Assembly: GCF_029867415.1 (NCBI RefSeq) | Contig: NC_081183.1 | Coordinates: 145,882,798-145,946,797 of the forward strand | Origin: Vicia villosa | Taxonomy: Eukaryota > Streptophyta > Magnoliopsida > Fabales > Fabaceae | Length of the DNA: 64,000 nt | Reading direction: 5' to 3' | Shown: positions 31,160-42,733 of the stretch, piece by piece | Position numbering within the stretch: the stretch's first letter is position 1 | Layout of the letters: every line of letters begins with the position of its first letter | Notes under the pieces: model-generated | Seen by the model: the letters and a program-made list of their open reading frames with translations, nothing else | What the model was told of the DNA's origin: nothing | The model's database searches: none | Translations under genes and position numbers: made by a program

Positions 31160-32454
31160 TGAAATTTTGGTCTACAGATTCCAGATATCCTATGACTTGT
31201 TAAGACATTTGATCTAATACAACATACAACGAACAAATTCCATGAAAGAAAAACGATGCTGGAAAGTAATTGAACACACATGATTGTTAACCTAGTTCAG
31301 TGTACAACAACACCTACTTTGGGGGCTACCAAGCCATGAAGGAAATCCACTATTAGCATTATCAATTTAAAGTTAAACATCTATAGTTTACAACTCCTTA
31401 CTTAATCCTTACCCAGTGCAACTTCTACCTAAGAACTTCCTAGATAAGAGAAACCTCTCTCACTTCCAATCACCACAGTGATGTCTCACAATAACCACCC
31501 TAGTTACTGATATTGATGGCCCTTTACCACAATCTTCAATTACAAATAATACACGATTAAGACTCCCTTAATCAGCAAATACTTGATCTTGCTTAAAAGT
31601 TTTATCAAGAACAATATCTTAAAACACAAGCAACAGACACACTTAGACAAATGCATCAATGATACCTAAGTGATGTAACAGCCCGAGCCTTCGGCGTTCC
31701 CGGCACTATTACCTCACGATCTTCTTTACTCCCCTCTCTAGTAAAGTTTTTGCCTTCCGTGGGAATCGAACCATGTACCCTGGGGTTCAAGTACATGTTC
31801 AATCCATTCCCACTACCAATTGAGTTGTAGCTCAATTGGTAGTGGGAATGGATTGAACATGTACTTGAACCCCAGGGTACAGGGTTCGATTCCCACGGAT
31901 AGCAAAAACTTTACTAGAGAGTGGAGTAAAGAAGATCGTGAGGTAATAGTGCCGGGAACGCCGAAGGCTCGGGCTGTTACAAGTGACACACGTGCATTCA
32001 ATACTTAACAGCTTATGAATGCATGGCATAACTTACAACTCAAAAATCAGTCTGCTAGAAATCGGCAACATATTCTCCATAAAAATAAGACTTCAATCAT
32101 TAGTTTCCTAAATATTCTCCATATTTAGAAACCATGAAAATCTTCAAACTATATAAAATCTTTTATCCTCAAATTTAACGCCACATTGGATTGCATAATA
32201 TACTCCAAATATTATGCATCTGTAACAACTTAAGCAGAATCCAAAAGCCCAGATTAACTTCTAGTCACGATGTCGGATGATCCTGCATAGGACATATTGT
32301 CCAACATATTACACCAGATGCAGTTGATAGAACATCTTGTTCAACATAAAGTTCAGCATATACATTCAGCAGTTTAAACATTCTATCTAACATGTTACTG
32401 TCTAATTTGTTTTACTAAAATTAATGTCAATCATACTATCTTAGAGAACTATCA
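31160..32454 (-). mobile_element. 3' LTR of the Sirevirus-like element, interrupted by a hairpin element
   Basis: Plus-strand TGAAATTTTGG (31160) to ...AACTATCA (32454), giving TG...CA ends. Its first 350 bp align with 61518-61876 apart from scattered substitutions. About 980 bp remain after removing the 308-bp hairpin insert and its 5-bp duplication. The adjacent ACATG at 31155-31159 could be one copy of the target duplication; the partner is lost. Confidence 0.8.
31674..31981. mobile_element. 308-bp near-perfect hairpin: head-to-head tRNA-like (SINE-type) units
   Basis: TGTAACAGCCCGAGCC at 31674 is mirrored by GGCTCGGGCTGTTACA ending at 31981. Arms of about 150 bp pair with only about five mismatches around a six-base loop (TTGTAG, 31825-31830). 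AGTGA flanks both sides (31669-31673, 31982-31986). The right arm carries a Pol III A-box-like TAGCTCAATTGG (31828-31839) and a perfect B box GGTTCGATTCC (31883-31893). The left arm carries the B box in inverse orientation (31762-31772). This points to a tRNA-derived SINE present as an inverted dimer. A MITE with full-length inverted repeats is the alternative. A transcript would fold into a long double-stranded RNA. Confidence 0.75.
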
Positions 32455-35400
32455 ATCTCCCCCTTTGACAAATTTTGGCTAAAACAAATTTACATATTAC
32501 AATCATATTTCAGCAAAGAAAAACATAAATGTCCGGCAGTGTTCTAGAGTCCTCATGCACTCCTCAAGTATAGCTTCTCCACTTGAGACTTTAGTAGCAG
32601 ATCTAACTGTCAGAGAGTTAGTCTTCTTCTCATTCATATGAAGGTTGTCAGGACTTCATGTTTGACGTCTTTGCACAAAATTTTGAATGAGATCCATTTT
32701 TCCATACACCACAGACCAACAACCTCAAGAAAGAAATAGAAAGTCCTGAAGTCATTTGGTGTACATGAGGAAGAAGATAACTGACACTCCCCATCAATAT
32801 GGAAACCAAGTCTTACCACTGATAGAAGTATCCAATTTTCCCTACTGATGGATAACTCTTCTAAAGGGCATAAGAGACCCTTTAAGCAGCATAATAGGAA
32901 ACTTAAGAAGCAGTCACCAGTCAACCTGTGTAACATAACACTAGACACAACTGTGTTCATAACTCAAATCACAAGACACAAACCAACCATGACTCATGAT
33001 GGAACATTTTATTTGACATCTTTGTAGCCCCAGACATTTTGATGAAAGAAAGGAAACATACCCAAAACAAGCCCCTAAGCATATTCTTTCTCCCCCTTTT
33101 TACCCAAAATATGACAAAGAATGTCGTCACAGAACCATACCCAGACAATACTCACCCGTACCCAAACAAATGCCACGACCTTATTTAGAAAGCGAATGAC
33201 ACAAAATGAGTAAAGATAAAGGAATGACCTCTTTAAATAGTTGGGCAGTTACGTAGGAAATAACGATCCTTGTTAGTAACGATGGTCTTGGTCAAAGAGA
33301 ACGTTATTTGACGAAGATAACGTCATCACAAGTAACTATAAACCATCCAAGTCAGGTTTGAATGCTTTATTGACTCTGGACCGGTTCCCTTTAAACGTTG
33401 GTTCCAATAAATATGCATGCACATACACTTTTTATACACTTCTGACGTGTTTCTTCATTGCACCGTCCATAATATTCCCTTGTTGATATTAAAAGGCCCA
33501 AGTCTTGAACAATGTCCTAACATCTTTTCAGATATTGTATGCTTTCTCTTGTTTTCTCAAGACTCCTTCAGTCAAGTATTAGATGGTTTGCAAAGCCATC
33601 ATGTGACCTGAAGTAAAATATAATGCTTTCTACTAGTCATTTTTCAATACTCAGTCAGAATATGTGACATATCCCAAAGAAATAAGATATCATGTGTGAC
33701 ATTTCCCATGCTCCAAGATGACCTTTACTTAGTCACGCCTCAAGTAGGAGAGAAAAATAAATTTTATCATGCATAATGTTGTCCCTCAAAGTGTTCCACA
33801 GAGACAAGTGCACTCATGATTTAATCAACCAGCTTCTTATGACTAAAATCATACATGTCCTCCTAAGATCACAATAGAAACAAGTAAACAAAACTTGGTA
33901 GTCCTTAAATCAAGACATGTTGTCTGACATTATAATCTTACATGAGATACATCATCTCCACAAGATTGACCAGCACACAAGACCTCAAGGTCAATAATAT
34001 TGAGGCAAAAATCCATGTACAAGACTTAACTCCCCCTGTCTTGGACAAAAAAAGCTCATACTGATGATGAACTTTAGAACACCAGTAGAAATCTCATGAA
34101 GTAGACTTTACACACTCCTCAGACAAATACTCAGATCTCGTCAAAGTATTTGCAACCAGTCATATGCACACCTTTATCATAGGAACCTTTTCTCAAGTTC
34201 CTATCTCCATAGCCTCTCTTGGATTCTCACACAAGGTAAAGCTTAATGCTTGACAGTCTCCTTCAGTACACCACTAGTACAAGAGGATTCTTCAACATGA
34301 CCAACATTCACAACACTATTCTATATTAGGCCAGTGACTTGTCTTCATACTCCATTATGAACTCTTGTACAACTTCCTTTTCTAAAGGAGCAGACCAACT
34401 AAAATGATGTTTCAACATTTGTTCATACATTTGTCTAAATCACATGGATTTAACCGTTTTACTAAGACTTTAGAGACAACATCCATAGTAATCCAAACAC
34501 CTCTCTTGAAAGGAACCCAAAAGCTCTCAGCATCAGCTGATCAACCTCCACGATCGGACATAGTAACCTGCACACCATAAGAAGCTTCTTCTTAACGACA
34601 CAATTCCCATACCTCTTGTCTGAATTTGAGGTGTTAGGTGCCATTCTTCTACACCTAAAGAGGAGATTCTCTCTAACATGTATCTGGAATAGGCTACAAC
34701 AACCAAGGTATTGACTGATCATACTACCATAAACAGACTGTCCAAGATAAGTCAGCTTCTCCCAAAATCTTCAAGACGCAAGGATTCTCTTCAATCTTTT
34801 TTTAAGAACCATGATCCCTTGGTCCCTAATAGGATTACCAACTCCTTATTGCTCCAAACAAACTTCTGAAATGCTCATCCTAGGTGGTTTGGATGAAACT
34901 TCAGCAAAATACCAATCAACCACTTAGGTTGATATATCTCCATATCACACAGCCCATTTGATTATCTCTTTCACTACACTAGAACAAGAGTTCCATGTTC
35001 TCATAGACTTGATAATAGTACCAAGTTTGAGTAAACAACCTCCATCCTGTTTATGAGACACACTACTAGACATATTGAGAAAAATAAATTCTCAACACCA
35101 GGATGTCAAGACATTACATCAGACATTTCTTCACGCCTCTTTAACTCCAGATTAGGGGCTCCCTTCAATGGCTGTTAATAACACCTTATAGAATCATACA
35201 TTCTTTTCTCCAAAATCAGCACAGTCGTTAAAAATCCCTCCACCAAGAATAAGAGCTCAGCTTCTGTACTCCCATCTACTTTTATCAGAAATAAACTGAC
35301 CCAGGGAGTAAATAATATGTTGATCATATTTTGACCATCCCAATTTTCTAATACAAGTTTCCTGGATAGAAACTTCTTAAACACACAACCCGGATGCCTC

Positions 35401-35738
35401 CTCTTCCACATCAAGAGAAGGTTCTAAACCTATGTGATCAACATACATTCGTTTAGCACCCAAAGCACCTGCTAAGCCACTAGAATATGCACACCTGCTG
35501 ATATGATGTTCCAACATCTAGTAGAACACCATTTCCCTTCTCACAGAATACACTGCATTCCTTGATCACCTTTTTGGTCTTTAATGGAAGTCCATCTTCC
35601 AGCAACACCAAAGATAGGTCCATTCTCCTAGTTTACCCAAAACTAGGAATAGACGTGCAGGTGTATATGATCACCATTGGTCATCTCTTCTCCAGTTTCT
35701 CATTAAGCTCATTGATAAGTGATTTTATGAGTGAACTT
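32455..35738 (-). mobile_element. Internal 3' non-coding part of the Sirevirus-like element
   Basis: No conserved copia domain is readable. Complements of GGGGGAG purine tracts occur at about 32457-32463, 33090-33098 and 34029-34035. Small minus-strand frames (for example 32634-32960 and 34462-34722) lack known motifs and may be remnants of the extra 3' region of Sireviruses. The interval stops at the AACTT target site of the Ogre-type insertion. Confidence 0.5.
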
Positions 35739-35916
35739 TGTCGCAGGCTCGCGAAAATGAACAGAGTCGCCACCAATATATTTATCCCAAAGAGGGAAAG
35801 GAATATTAGAAAACCTATAATAAAGAAAGGATAAGAAAAGGTCTTGCAACCAGAGATAGGGTACGGGAGTCTGTTACGCGAGGGGAAGGTACTAGCACCC
35901 CTCACGCCCATCGTAC

Positions 35917-37117
35917 TGTTAGGTGCCAAATTGTGTTTATATTTAGTTTAATTAATGGCACCTTTCGACCGTTTTTATCGGATATTCGTACAATTCCCTG
36001 AAGTTTTAGATAATTATTTATAGTTTATAATATTAAGCTTTCATTTTATGTTAATATGTGTTTTAGTTATGATTGTGTAGGTTTTGGCCAATTTTGGGAT
36101 GTTTGGAGCTTGTCTTGATCTTGACAAGAGATTCACTGGCAGAAGTATGCGCGCGTCGCGCTGGGATGTGGGCGCGTCGCGCCCTGGGCAAGATATTTTG
36201 GAGCTTCCAGACAGAGAGTTGCGCGCGTCGCGCGCATGGGCGGTTTATAATTTTAAGTGTAATGGCGCGTAGCGCGCTGGAGGGCGCGACGCGCCCTGGA
36301 CAGAATTCAGAAATGCTATATAAAGGGGTTTTCAGATATTTTGTGTTGGTTGGTTGATCTTGAGAGCTAAAGAACACTTGTGCACTGTAGCAAACAAAGA
36401 ATTGAAGATTGGAAGCTTTGATCGTCGATTAATCGCCTTTGATGCTTGTTGATCTTCATCCTTTACTTCTTGAGCAAGCTACCATTCTCATGGATAGCTA
36501 AATCTCTTTTGTATCAAGATAAGATGTAATCTTCCTAGCCTTTTGTATGTTTTTCTTGTGAATATATGTGTATGAACAAGTGATGATCAATATAGATGGT
36601 TTAGTTTGTTTATTAAAGCTTTTCCTTTGGTATAAATGTTTGAGACATCAATGTTTGTATCTAGACCTAACTAATCATCTTTCAAACTATAAGTTGCAGA
36701 CATGGATTTAGAGTTTGATGTTTACTAAGTATCGGTTCTTAAAACGTTATTTGTATTGTTTAAACGGTGGAGAAATCGTCGGTTAAACAATACGGTAAAT
36801 CTAACTATATCGTTGCGGACACGGACGATATAGGCGTCGATACGTAATTATGTTGATCGTTACCATGTTCATATACGTATATTTATAAGGAGACATACAA
36901 ATTTAGGTCGATGAAATCGAATCTTGATACATTTTCTTTAACTTAGAACTTTCATTAATTTACTCTTTGCTACTAAAAGAATTGAATGACCTTTTGCAAA
37001 CCCAAATTTAAAGTAACATTAACTCAAGACAAAATAGGCTATAGAACGGCGGTGATATCGCAATAATCCCTGTGGATACGATAATAACGAAAAGTACACC
37101 ACAATACTCTTTCAACA
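35917..37117 (+). mobile_element. Athila 5' LTR with promoter
   Basis: 1201 bp, TG...CA. A TATATAAAG box lies at 36317-36325, with transcription expected about 30 bp downstream. GC-rich palindromic GCGCGTCGCGC modules lie just upstream of it (36149-36299), in an otherwise AT-rich LTR, and could be regulatory or CpG-methylation targets. Confidence 0.9.
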
Positions 37118-37118
37118 A

Positions 37119-37138
37119 AATGGCGCCGTTGCCGGGGA
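37119..37138 (+). other. Athila primer binding site (tRNA-Asp)
   Basis: TGGCGCCGTTGCCGGGGA, three bases after the LTR end, complements the 3' end of plant tRNA-Asp(GTC). This is the primer used by Athila elements for minus-strand synthesis. Confidence 0.9.
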
Positions 37139-37267
37139 TTGTTGTTTAGATATTGCAAGCATTGCAATAGTTTGTTTTGTATTGAGTCTTATAATTAATA
37201 TCTTGTTTCTAAATTTATTTTCCTTGTGTTTGTTAATTTGCTTGGTTAGTTTTTCAGATTACAGTTT

Positions 37268-40200
37268 ATGCGAGGACGTGTACCTGCAGATCAACTCCTT
37301 TTTGATCCTGAGATTGAGAGGACTGCTCGTAGAGAGAATAGCAAAACTCGTAGGAGGAGACAACTAGCTAGGGAAAGAAGACAACAACAAGAGGCATCTT
37401 CTTCTTCAACTCCGGTTGAAAACTTAGTTGAGGGAGAAATGGCAGGAGAGATTCCTAATGTTCCAGTTCGAGGGCCTTGTGTTAATAGCCCTCGACTCAA
37501 TGCACAATTTGCTCGTGATCAGGCCAATGGAAGAAACTCCGAGATGAAGACGGGGTTACTTCAATTATTATACCAAAATCCGTTCACAGGGGCAGATCAC
37601 GAGGATCCATTTACTCATCTAACAAAGTTCTACGAGATCGCCGGAACAATTGGTGCTCCGGAAGACCAAGAAGAACAGGTGTTCAGGAGACTTTTTCCTC
37701 ATTCCTTAATTGGAAAAGCTAAGGAATGGTACCTTGATCAACCTAATAATGTCATGACAAATTGGAACGAGTTAGAAGAGAAGTTCTTGGATCGGTTCTT
37801 TCCTCACAATAGGTTCATGGAAGCGAATACTTCTATTGCGGTGTTCTCTCAAGGGTCGAATGAATCTCTCAATGAAGCATGGGAGAGGTTCAAGTCCATG
37901 GTTAGAAAGTGCAAAGGTCATGGGTTTGATGAGTTGTCTCAAATCCATATCTTTAGAAATGGACTCCAACCTCAACCAAAAACTCTTTTAGATGCTACCG
38001 CGGGTGGTTCGTTGATGTCAAAAACTGCTGCAGAAGCGATTGCTATCATTGATAGAATGGCTTTGAATGATCATCAAGGGCAACACAACCGTAGTGCATT
38101 GCAAAGAAAACCGGGAGTTCTTGAATTGAATACTAGTGATGCAATACTTGCTCAAAACAAGTTATTGACACAACAAGTAGAATTGCTCACTCAACAAATG
38201 TCAAAACTCCCTCAACAAATCAAAGAGATAAATGGGAGCCCTTCTAAAAATCAACATGTGATGTGTTGTGAATTGTGTAGGGGTGACCATCAAACAGGTT
38301 TTTGTCCTCCACCGGGTGAAGAGGTGAATTATGTGTCTAATCCTAATCAAGGATATGGTGGAAGACAACAACAACAACCTTACAACAATAACCAAGGTTA
38401 CCAACAAAGAGGTAATCAAGGTTATCAACAAGGATGGAGGCCGGAAGCGGGCCCATCGAATCGTCAAAATCCTTATCAAGGCGGTTACAATCAACAACCT
38501 CAACAAACAAAGCTTTCAATCGAGGACACTCTTAGTCAATTCATGCAATTGCAAATTGCAAGCCAAAAGAGTACGGATGCCGCAATTAAGAACCTTGAAA
38601 CTCAAGTCGGGCAATTGTCAAAGCAACTTGCCGATCAAAACAAAGGTCCTTTTCCGGCTACTACACAAGAAAATCCTCGTGAGCATTGTAAGTCAATTCT
38701 AACTCGTAGCGGTAGAAATATTGATATGGGTGTAGGAGAAATAGTTGAGGAGGAAATTGTTGAGAGTGAAAAAGATAGGGTGATTGAAGTAGAAAAAAAT
38801 GTTGAGGGTGATTTAGTTGAAAATGAGAAAGAGAAAGAATTAGTGGAAAAAGAAACTCTTGAGAAGGTTGTAGAAAAAGAGAGAAAAAAATTGAGTGTGA
38901 GTGAGAAGGGAAAGAAGAAGGTGGATGATTCTATACAAGTGAAGAAATTACCTTACCCTCCCGGTCCGTCAAAGAAAGAAGATGCAAAGCACTATGCTCG
39001 GTTCTTGGATATTTTTAGCAAGTTGCAAATTAATGTTCCTTTCTCCGAGGCATTAGAGCAAATGCCGATGTATGCAAAATTCATCAAAGACATCATCACT
39101 AAGAAGAGAAGATTCTTGGATCCAGAGGTAGTAACGGTGAGCTCTTGTTGTAATGCGTTAATTCAACGCACTACTCCGATAAAATCGAATGATCCTGGGC
39201 GGGTAACCTTACCGGTGTCTATTGGAAATGTTCACATAGGCAAAGGTTTGGTAGATACCGGTTCTAGCATTAATTTGATCCCATTGTCTATGGTGAGAAG
39301 ATTAGGAATCAACGATTTGAAGCCGACAAGAATGACGTTATCATTAGCAGATAAATCCACAGCTCATCCTCATGGAGTTGCGGAAGACTTGCTTGTCAAG
39401 GTTGACAAATTTTGGTATCCTGTTGATTTTATTGTCATAGACATGGAAGAAGATCCTGAGATTCCATTGATCTTAGGAAGGCCTTTTATGAAGACGGCCC
39501 GAATGATGATAGATATTGATGATGGCTTAATGAAATTAAGGTACCAAGATGAAGAATTATGTCTTGATCTCTTTGAAGCCATCAAGCATCCTAATGATGA
39601 GGATGATTGTTTTAGAATCGATGCTACCGAAAGGGCTATTATGAAAGTGGAGAATCAAATGCACTTGTCGAATCCTCTTGAGAAGACTTTAATGGAAGCT
39701 CTCGAAGTTCTCACCAAAGATCAAGAGAAGGAAATTGAAGATTGCTTGAGAAATTTAGAGGCTTGTGAGGAGATGAATCCATTTGAAACTCAAATTGAAG
39801 AGTTGAAGGATGAACCTAAAGTTGAAGAGCAAAAGGTGGAGTTGAATGTGTTACCATCTCACTTGAAATACGTGTTTCTCGGTGACAATTCTACTAAGCC
39901 GGTTATCATTAATAGTGGTTTGTCTAACAAGGAAGAGCATCGATTGAAGGAAGTGTTGACGAAGAATCAAGAAGCAATAGGATGGGTTTTATCCGACTTG
40001 AAGGGTATTAGTCCGGCCTATTGTATGCATAAGATTATGTTAGAAGATGATTTTCGGCCCGTGGCACAACCTCAAAGGCGACTGAATCCAACCATGAAAG
40101 AAGTTGTTAGAAAAGAGGTTGTGAAGTTATTAGAGGCGGGGATGATTTATCCCATCTCCGATAGCGAATGGGTGAGCCCGGTGCATGTGGTTCCTAAGAA

Positions 40201-42733
40201 GGGTGGATTGACAGTTGTGAGAAATGAGAAGAACGAGTTGATTCCTTCGAGAGCGGTGACCGGGTGGCGTATGTGTATTGATTATAGGAGGTTGAACCAA
40301 GCAACAAGAAAAGATCACTTTCCATTACCTTTTATGGATCAAATGTTAGAGAGGTTAGCCGGAAGAAATTTCTATTGTTTCTTGGATGGTTATTCGGGAT
40401 ACAATCAAATATCAGTGAATCCGGCGGACCACGAGAAAACTGCTTTTACATGTCCTTTTGGCGTTTTCGCTTACCGAAGAATGCCATTTGGACTATGTAA
40501 TGCTCCTGCAACATTTCAAAGGTGCATGCAAGCTATCTTCTCTGATTTGATTGAGAAAAGCATTGAGGTGTTCATGGATGATTTTTCTGTGTACGGGTCG
40601 TCATTTGACTTGTGCTTAAAGAACCTTGATGTGGTAATGGAGAGATGCATTGAAACAAATTTGGTTCTCAACTGGGAGAAATGCACTTTCATGGTGACGG
40701 ATGGGATTGTTCTTGGCCACAAGGTTTCTTCAAAGGGTCTTGAGGTCGATCCGGCAAAAATTGAAGTTATTGAAAAGCTTCCCCCTCCGGTGAATGTGAA
40801 AGGCATAAGGAGCTTCTTGGGACATGCTGGGTTCTATAGAAGATTCATCAAGGATTTCTCCAAGGTCGCAAAGCCTTTGAGTAATTTGCTCAACAAAGGT
40901 ATGGAATTTAATTTTGATGAATCATGTCTAAAAGCTTTCCTAGAACTTAAAGCAAATTTGACCACCACACCCATAATTGTCGCTCCTAATTGGTCGCTTG
41001 AGTTTGAACTCATGTGCGATGCGAGTGACTATGCGGTTGGTGCGGTCTTAGGCCAAAGGAAGAACAAACAATTCCATGCTATACATTATGCGAGCAAAGT
41101 TTTAAATGAGGCACAGGTTAACTATGCCACTACCGAAAAAGAATTGCTCGCAATTGTATTTGCATTGGAAAAGTTTCGCTCTTACCTTATTGGTTCTAAA
41201 GTTGTGTGTTATACTGATCATGCCGCAATCAAATATCTTCTTACCAAGCCTGATTCAAAACAAAGGCTTATTCGGTGGATTCTTTTGCTTCAAGAATTTG
41301 ATCTTGAAGTGAAAGATAAGAAAGGTACAGAAAATTTGATTGCGGATTATTTGTCTCGGTTAGTGAATACCGAGGTGACAAACCATGAAAAAGAGGTGAG
41401 GGAAGAATTCCCAGATGAAAAACTGTACATGGTACAAGAAGTTAGACCCTGGTTCGCAGATATGGCTAATCACAAAGCATCTGGCTGGATACCGGAGGAT
41501 CTAACTTGGAATCAAAGAAAAAAGTTTTTAAACGATGCTAATTTTTATGTTTGGGACGATCCTCACTTGTTTAAGTTGAGTAGTGACAATCTTTTGAGAA
41601 GATGTGTCGCGGATGAGGAGGCAAAAAGCATTTTGTGGCATTGCCACAATTCGCCTTATGGTGGTCATTTTAATGGTTTGCGTACGGCCACAAAAGTCCT
41701 TCAATCGGGATTTTGGTGGCCTACTTTGTTCAAAGATGCTTACCACCATGTTGCCTCATGCGACAGTTGTCAAAGAACTGGTGGAATAGGGAAAAGAGAG
41801 GAAATGCCCCTCCAAAGTATTGTAGAAGTTGAGGTATTCGATTGTTGGGGCATTGATTTTGTTGGACCATTCCCTTCCTCAATGTCAAATGAATACATCT
41901 TGGTAGCTGTTGATTATGTGTCTAAGTGGGTGGAAGCGATTGCTTCACCCAAAGCAGATGGTAAGACCGTGATAAAGTTTTTGAAGAAAAATATATTTTC
42001 GCGGTTTGGCTCGCCAAGAGTATTAATTAGTGATGGTGGATCTCATTTTTGTAATGCTCCGCTTGAAAAAGTGTTGGAGCAATATGGAGTAAAACACAAG
42101 GTAGCTACTCCATATCATCCACAAACTAATGGGCAAGTTGAGAGGACCAATAGAGAGATTAAGAGAATTCTTGAGAAAACTGTGTCTAGCTCTAGGAAGG
42201 ATTGGTCAATGAAGTTAGATGAAACCTTGTGGGCGTATCGGACCGCTTTCAAAGCACCGATCGGTCTTACACCATTCCAAATGGTGTATGGTAAAAGTTG
42301 CCACCTTCCCGTAGAACTAGAGCATAAGGCATATTGGGCCTTGAAGCTTTTGAATTTTGACCACAAGTTGTGTGGAGAGAGAAGAAAAATCCAACTTAAT
42401 GAGTTGGAAGAGATGAGATTGCATGCCTATAAGTCCAATTCAATTTACAAGGAAAAGACCAAATTCTATCATGATAGTAAGGTTAGAATGAAGGACTTTA
42501 AGGTAGGGCAATTAGTTTTACTCTTCAATTCCCGGTTAAGACTTTTCCCGGGAAAGTTGAAGTCTAAATGGTCCGGACCGTTTTTGGTCAAAGAAGTGAG
42601 AAGCCAAGGGGCTATTGTGATAGAGGACCAAAAATCAAACCAAGAGTGGGTAGTAAATGGTCAGAGGTTGAAGGTGTATCGGGGAAGCGATTTTAATCGT
42701 GAAACTTGCGTTTTATCGTTTGGCGATCCTTGA
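37268..42733 (+). CDS. Athila-type gag-pol polyprotein, 1821 aa, intact
   Basis: Encodes capsid and replication enzymes in one frame. Gag about 60-480, with retrotransposon-gag core (W-Y-L-D and F-L-D-R-F-F-P blocks) and a CX2CX3HX4C knuckle (C334, C337, H341, C346). A Glu/Lys-rich spacer spans about 490-565. Aspartic protease D663-T-G-S-S with downstream LILGRPF. RT with M-C-I-D-Y-R-R-L-N near 1002 and catalytic F-M-D-D at 1102-1105. RNase H with D1251 (CDASDYAVGAVL) and Y-T-D-H at 1315-1318. Integrase zinc binding H1458...C1498-x2-C1501 and catalytic D1530, D1589, E1625 (D-x58-D-x35-E). Length and order are standard for the clade. All key residues are present without stop or frameshift, so it may be active. 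The start at 37268 follows a 150-base leader after the LTR; an upstream start is not needed by homology. Confidence 0.95.
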   Translation: MRGRVPADQLLFDPEIERTARRENSKTRRRRQLARERRQQQEASSSSTPVENLVEGEMAGEIPNVPVRGPCVNSPRLNAQFARDQANGRNSEMKTGLLQLLYQNPFTGADHEDPFTHLTKFYEIAGTIGAPEDQEEQVFRRLFPHSLIGKAKEWYLDQPNNVMTNWNELEEKFLDRFFPHNRFMEANTSIAVFSQGSNESLNEAWERFKSMVRKCKGHGFDELSQIHIFRNGLQPQPKTLLDATAGGSLMSKTAAEAIAIIDRMALNDHQGQHNRSALQRKPGVLELNTSDAILAQNKLLTQQVELLTQQMSKLPQQIKEINGSPSKNQHVMCCELCRGDHQTGFCPPPGEEVNYVSNPNQGYGGRQQQQPYNNNQGYQQRGNQGYQQGWRPEAGPSNRQNPYQGGYNQQPQQTKLSIEDTLSQFMQLQIASQKSTDAAIKNLETQVGQLSKQLADQNKGPFPATTQENPREHCKSILTRSGRNIDMGVGEIVEEEIVESEKDRVIEVEKNVEGDLVENEKEKELVEKETLEKVVEKERKKLSVSEKGKKKVDDSIQVKKLPYPPGPSKKEDAKHYARFLDIFSKLQINVPFSEALEQMPMYAKFIKDIITKKRRFLDPEVVTVSSCCNALIQRTTPIKSNDPGRVTLPVSIGNVHIGKGLVDTGSSINLIPLSMVRRLGINDLKPTRMTLSLADKSTAHPHGVAEDLLVKVDKFWYPVDFIVIDMEEDPEIPLILGRPFMKTARMMIDIDDGLMKLRYQDEELCLDLFEAIKHPNDEDDCFRIDATERAIMKVENQMHLSNPLEKTLMEALEVLTKDQEKEIEDCLRNLEACEEMNPFETQIEELKDEPKVEEQKVELNVLPSHLKYVFLGDNSTKPVIINSGLSNKEEHRLKEVLTKNQEAIGWVLSDLKGISPAYCMHKIMLEDDFRPVAQPQRRLNPTMKEVVRKEVVKLLEAGMIYPISDSEWVSPVHVVPKKGGLTVVRNEKNELIPSRAVTGWRMCIDYRRLNQATRKDHFPLPFMDQMLERLAGRNFYCFLDGYSGYNQISVNPADHEKTAFTCPFGVFAYRRMPFGLCNAPATFQRCMQAIFSDLIEKSIEVFMDDFSVYGSSFDLCLKNLDVVMERCIETNLVLNWEKCTFMVTDGIVLGHKVSSKGLEVDPAKIEVIEKLPPPVNVKGIRSFLGHAGFYRRFIKDFSKVAKPLSNLLNKGMEFNFDESCLKAFLELKANLTTTPIIVAPNWSLEFELMCDASDYAVGAVLGQRKNKQFHAIHYASKVLNEAQVNYATTEKELLAIVFALEKFRSYLIGSKVVCYTDHAAIKYLLTKPDSKQRLIRWILLLQEFDLEVKDKKGTENLIADYLSRLVNTEVTNHEKEVREEFPDEKLYMVQEVRPWFADMANHKASGWIPEDLTWNQRKKFLNDANFYVWDDPHLFKLSSDNLLRRCVADEEAKSILWHCHNSPYGGHFNGLRTATKVLQSGFWWPTLFKDAYHHVASCDSCQRTGGIGKREEMPLQSIVEVEVFDCWGIDFVGPFPSSMSNEYILVAVDYVSKWVEAIASPKADGKTVIKFLKKNIFSRFGSPRVLISDGGSHFCNAPLEKVLEQYGVKHKVATPYHPQTNGQVERTNREIKRILEKTVSSSRKDWSMKLDETLWAYRTAFKAPIGLTPFQMVYGKSCHLPVELEHKAYWALKLLNFDHKLCGERRKIQLNELEEMRLHAYKSNSIYKEKTKFYHDSKVRMKDFKVGQLVLLFNSRLRLFPGKLKSKWSGPFLVKEVRSQGAIVIEDQKSNQEWVVNGQRLKVYRGSDFNRETCVLSFGDP

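Noticed and set aside
31828..31893. Genuine tRNA gene in the hairpin right arm
   Set aside because: A and B boxes are present, but acceptor stem pairing and an anticodon arm of correct size are not; better explained as a tRNA-derived SINE.
36073..36357. Arg/Ala-rich open frames across the GC modules (also 46576-46860, 42734-43188, 43316-43597)
   Set aside because: They are translations of the CpG palindromes in the Athila LTR and spacer, open on both strands because the repeats avoid stops; no gene structure or similarity.
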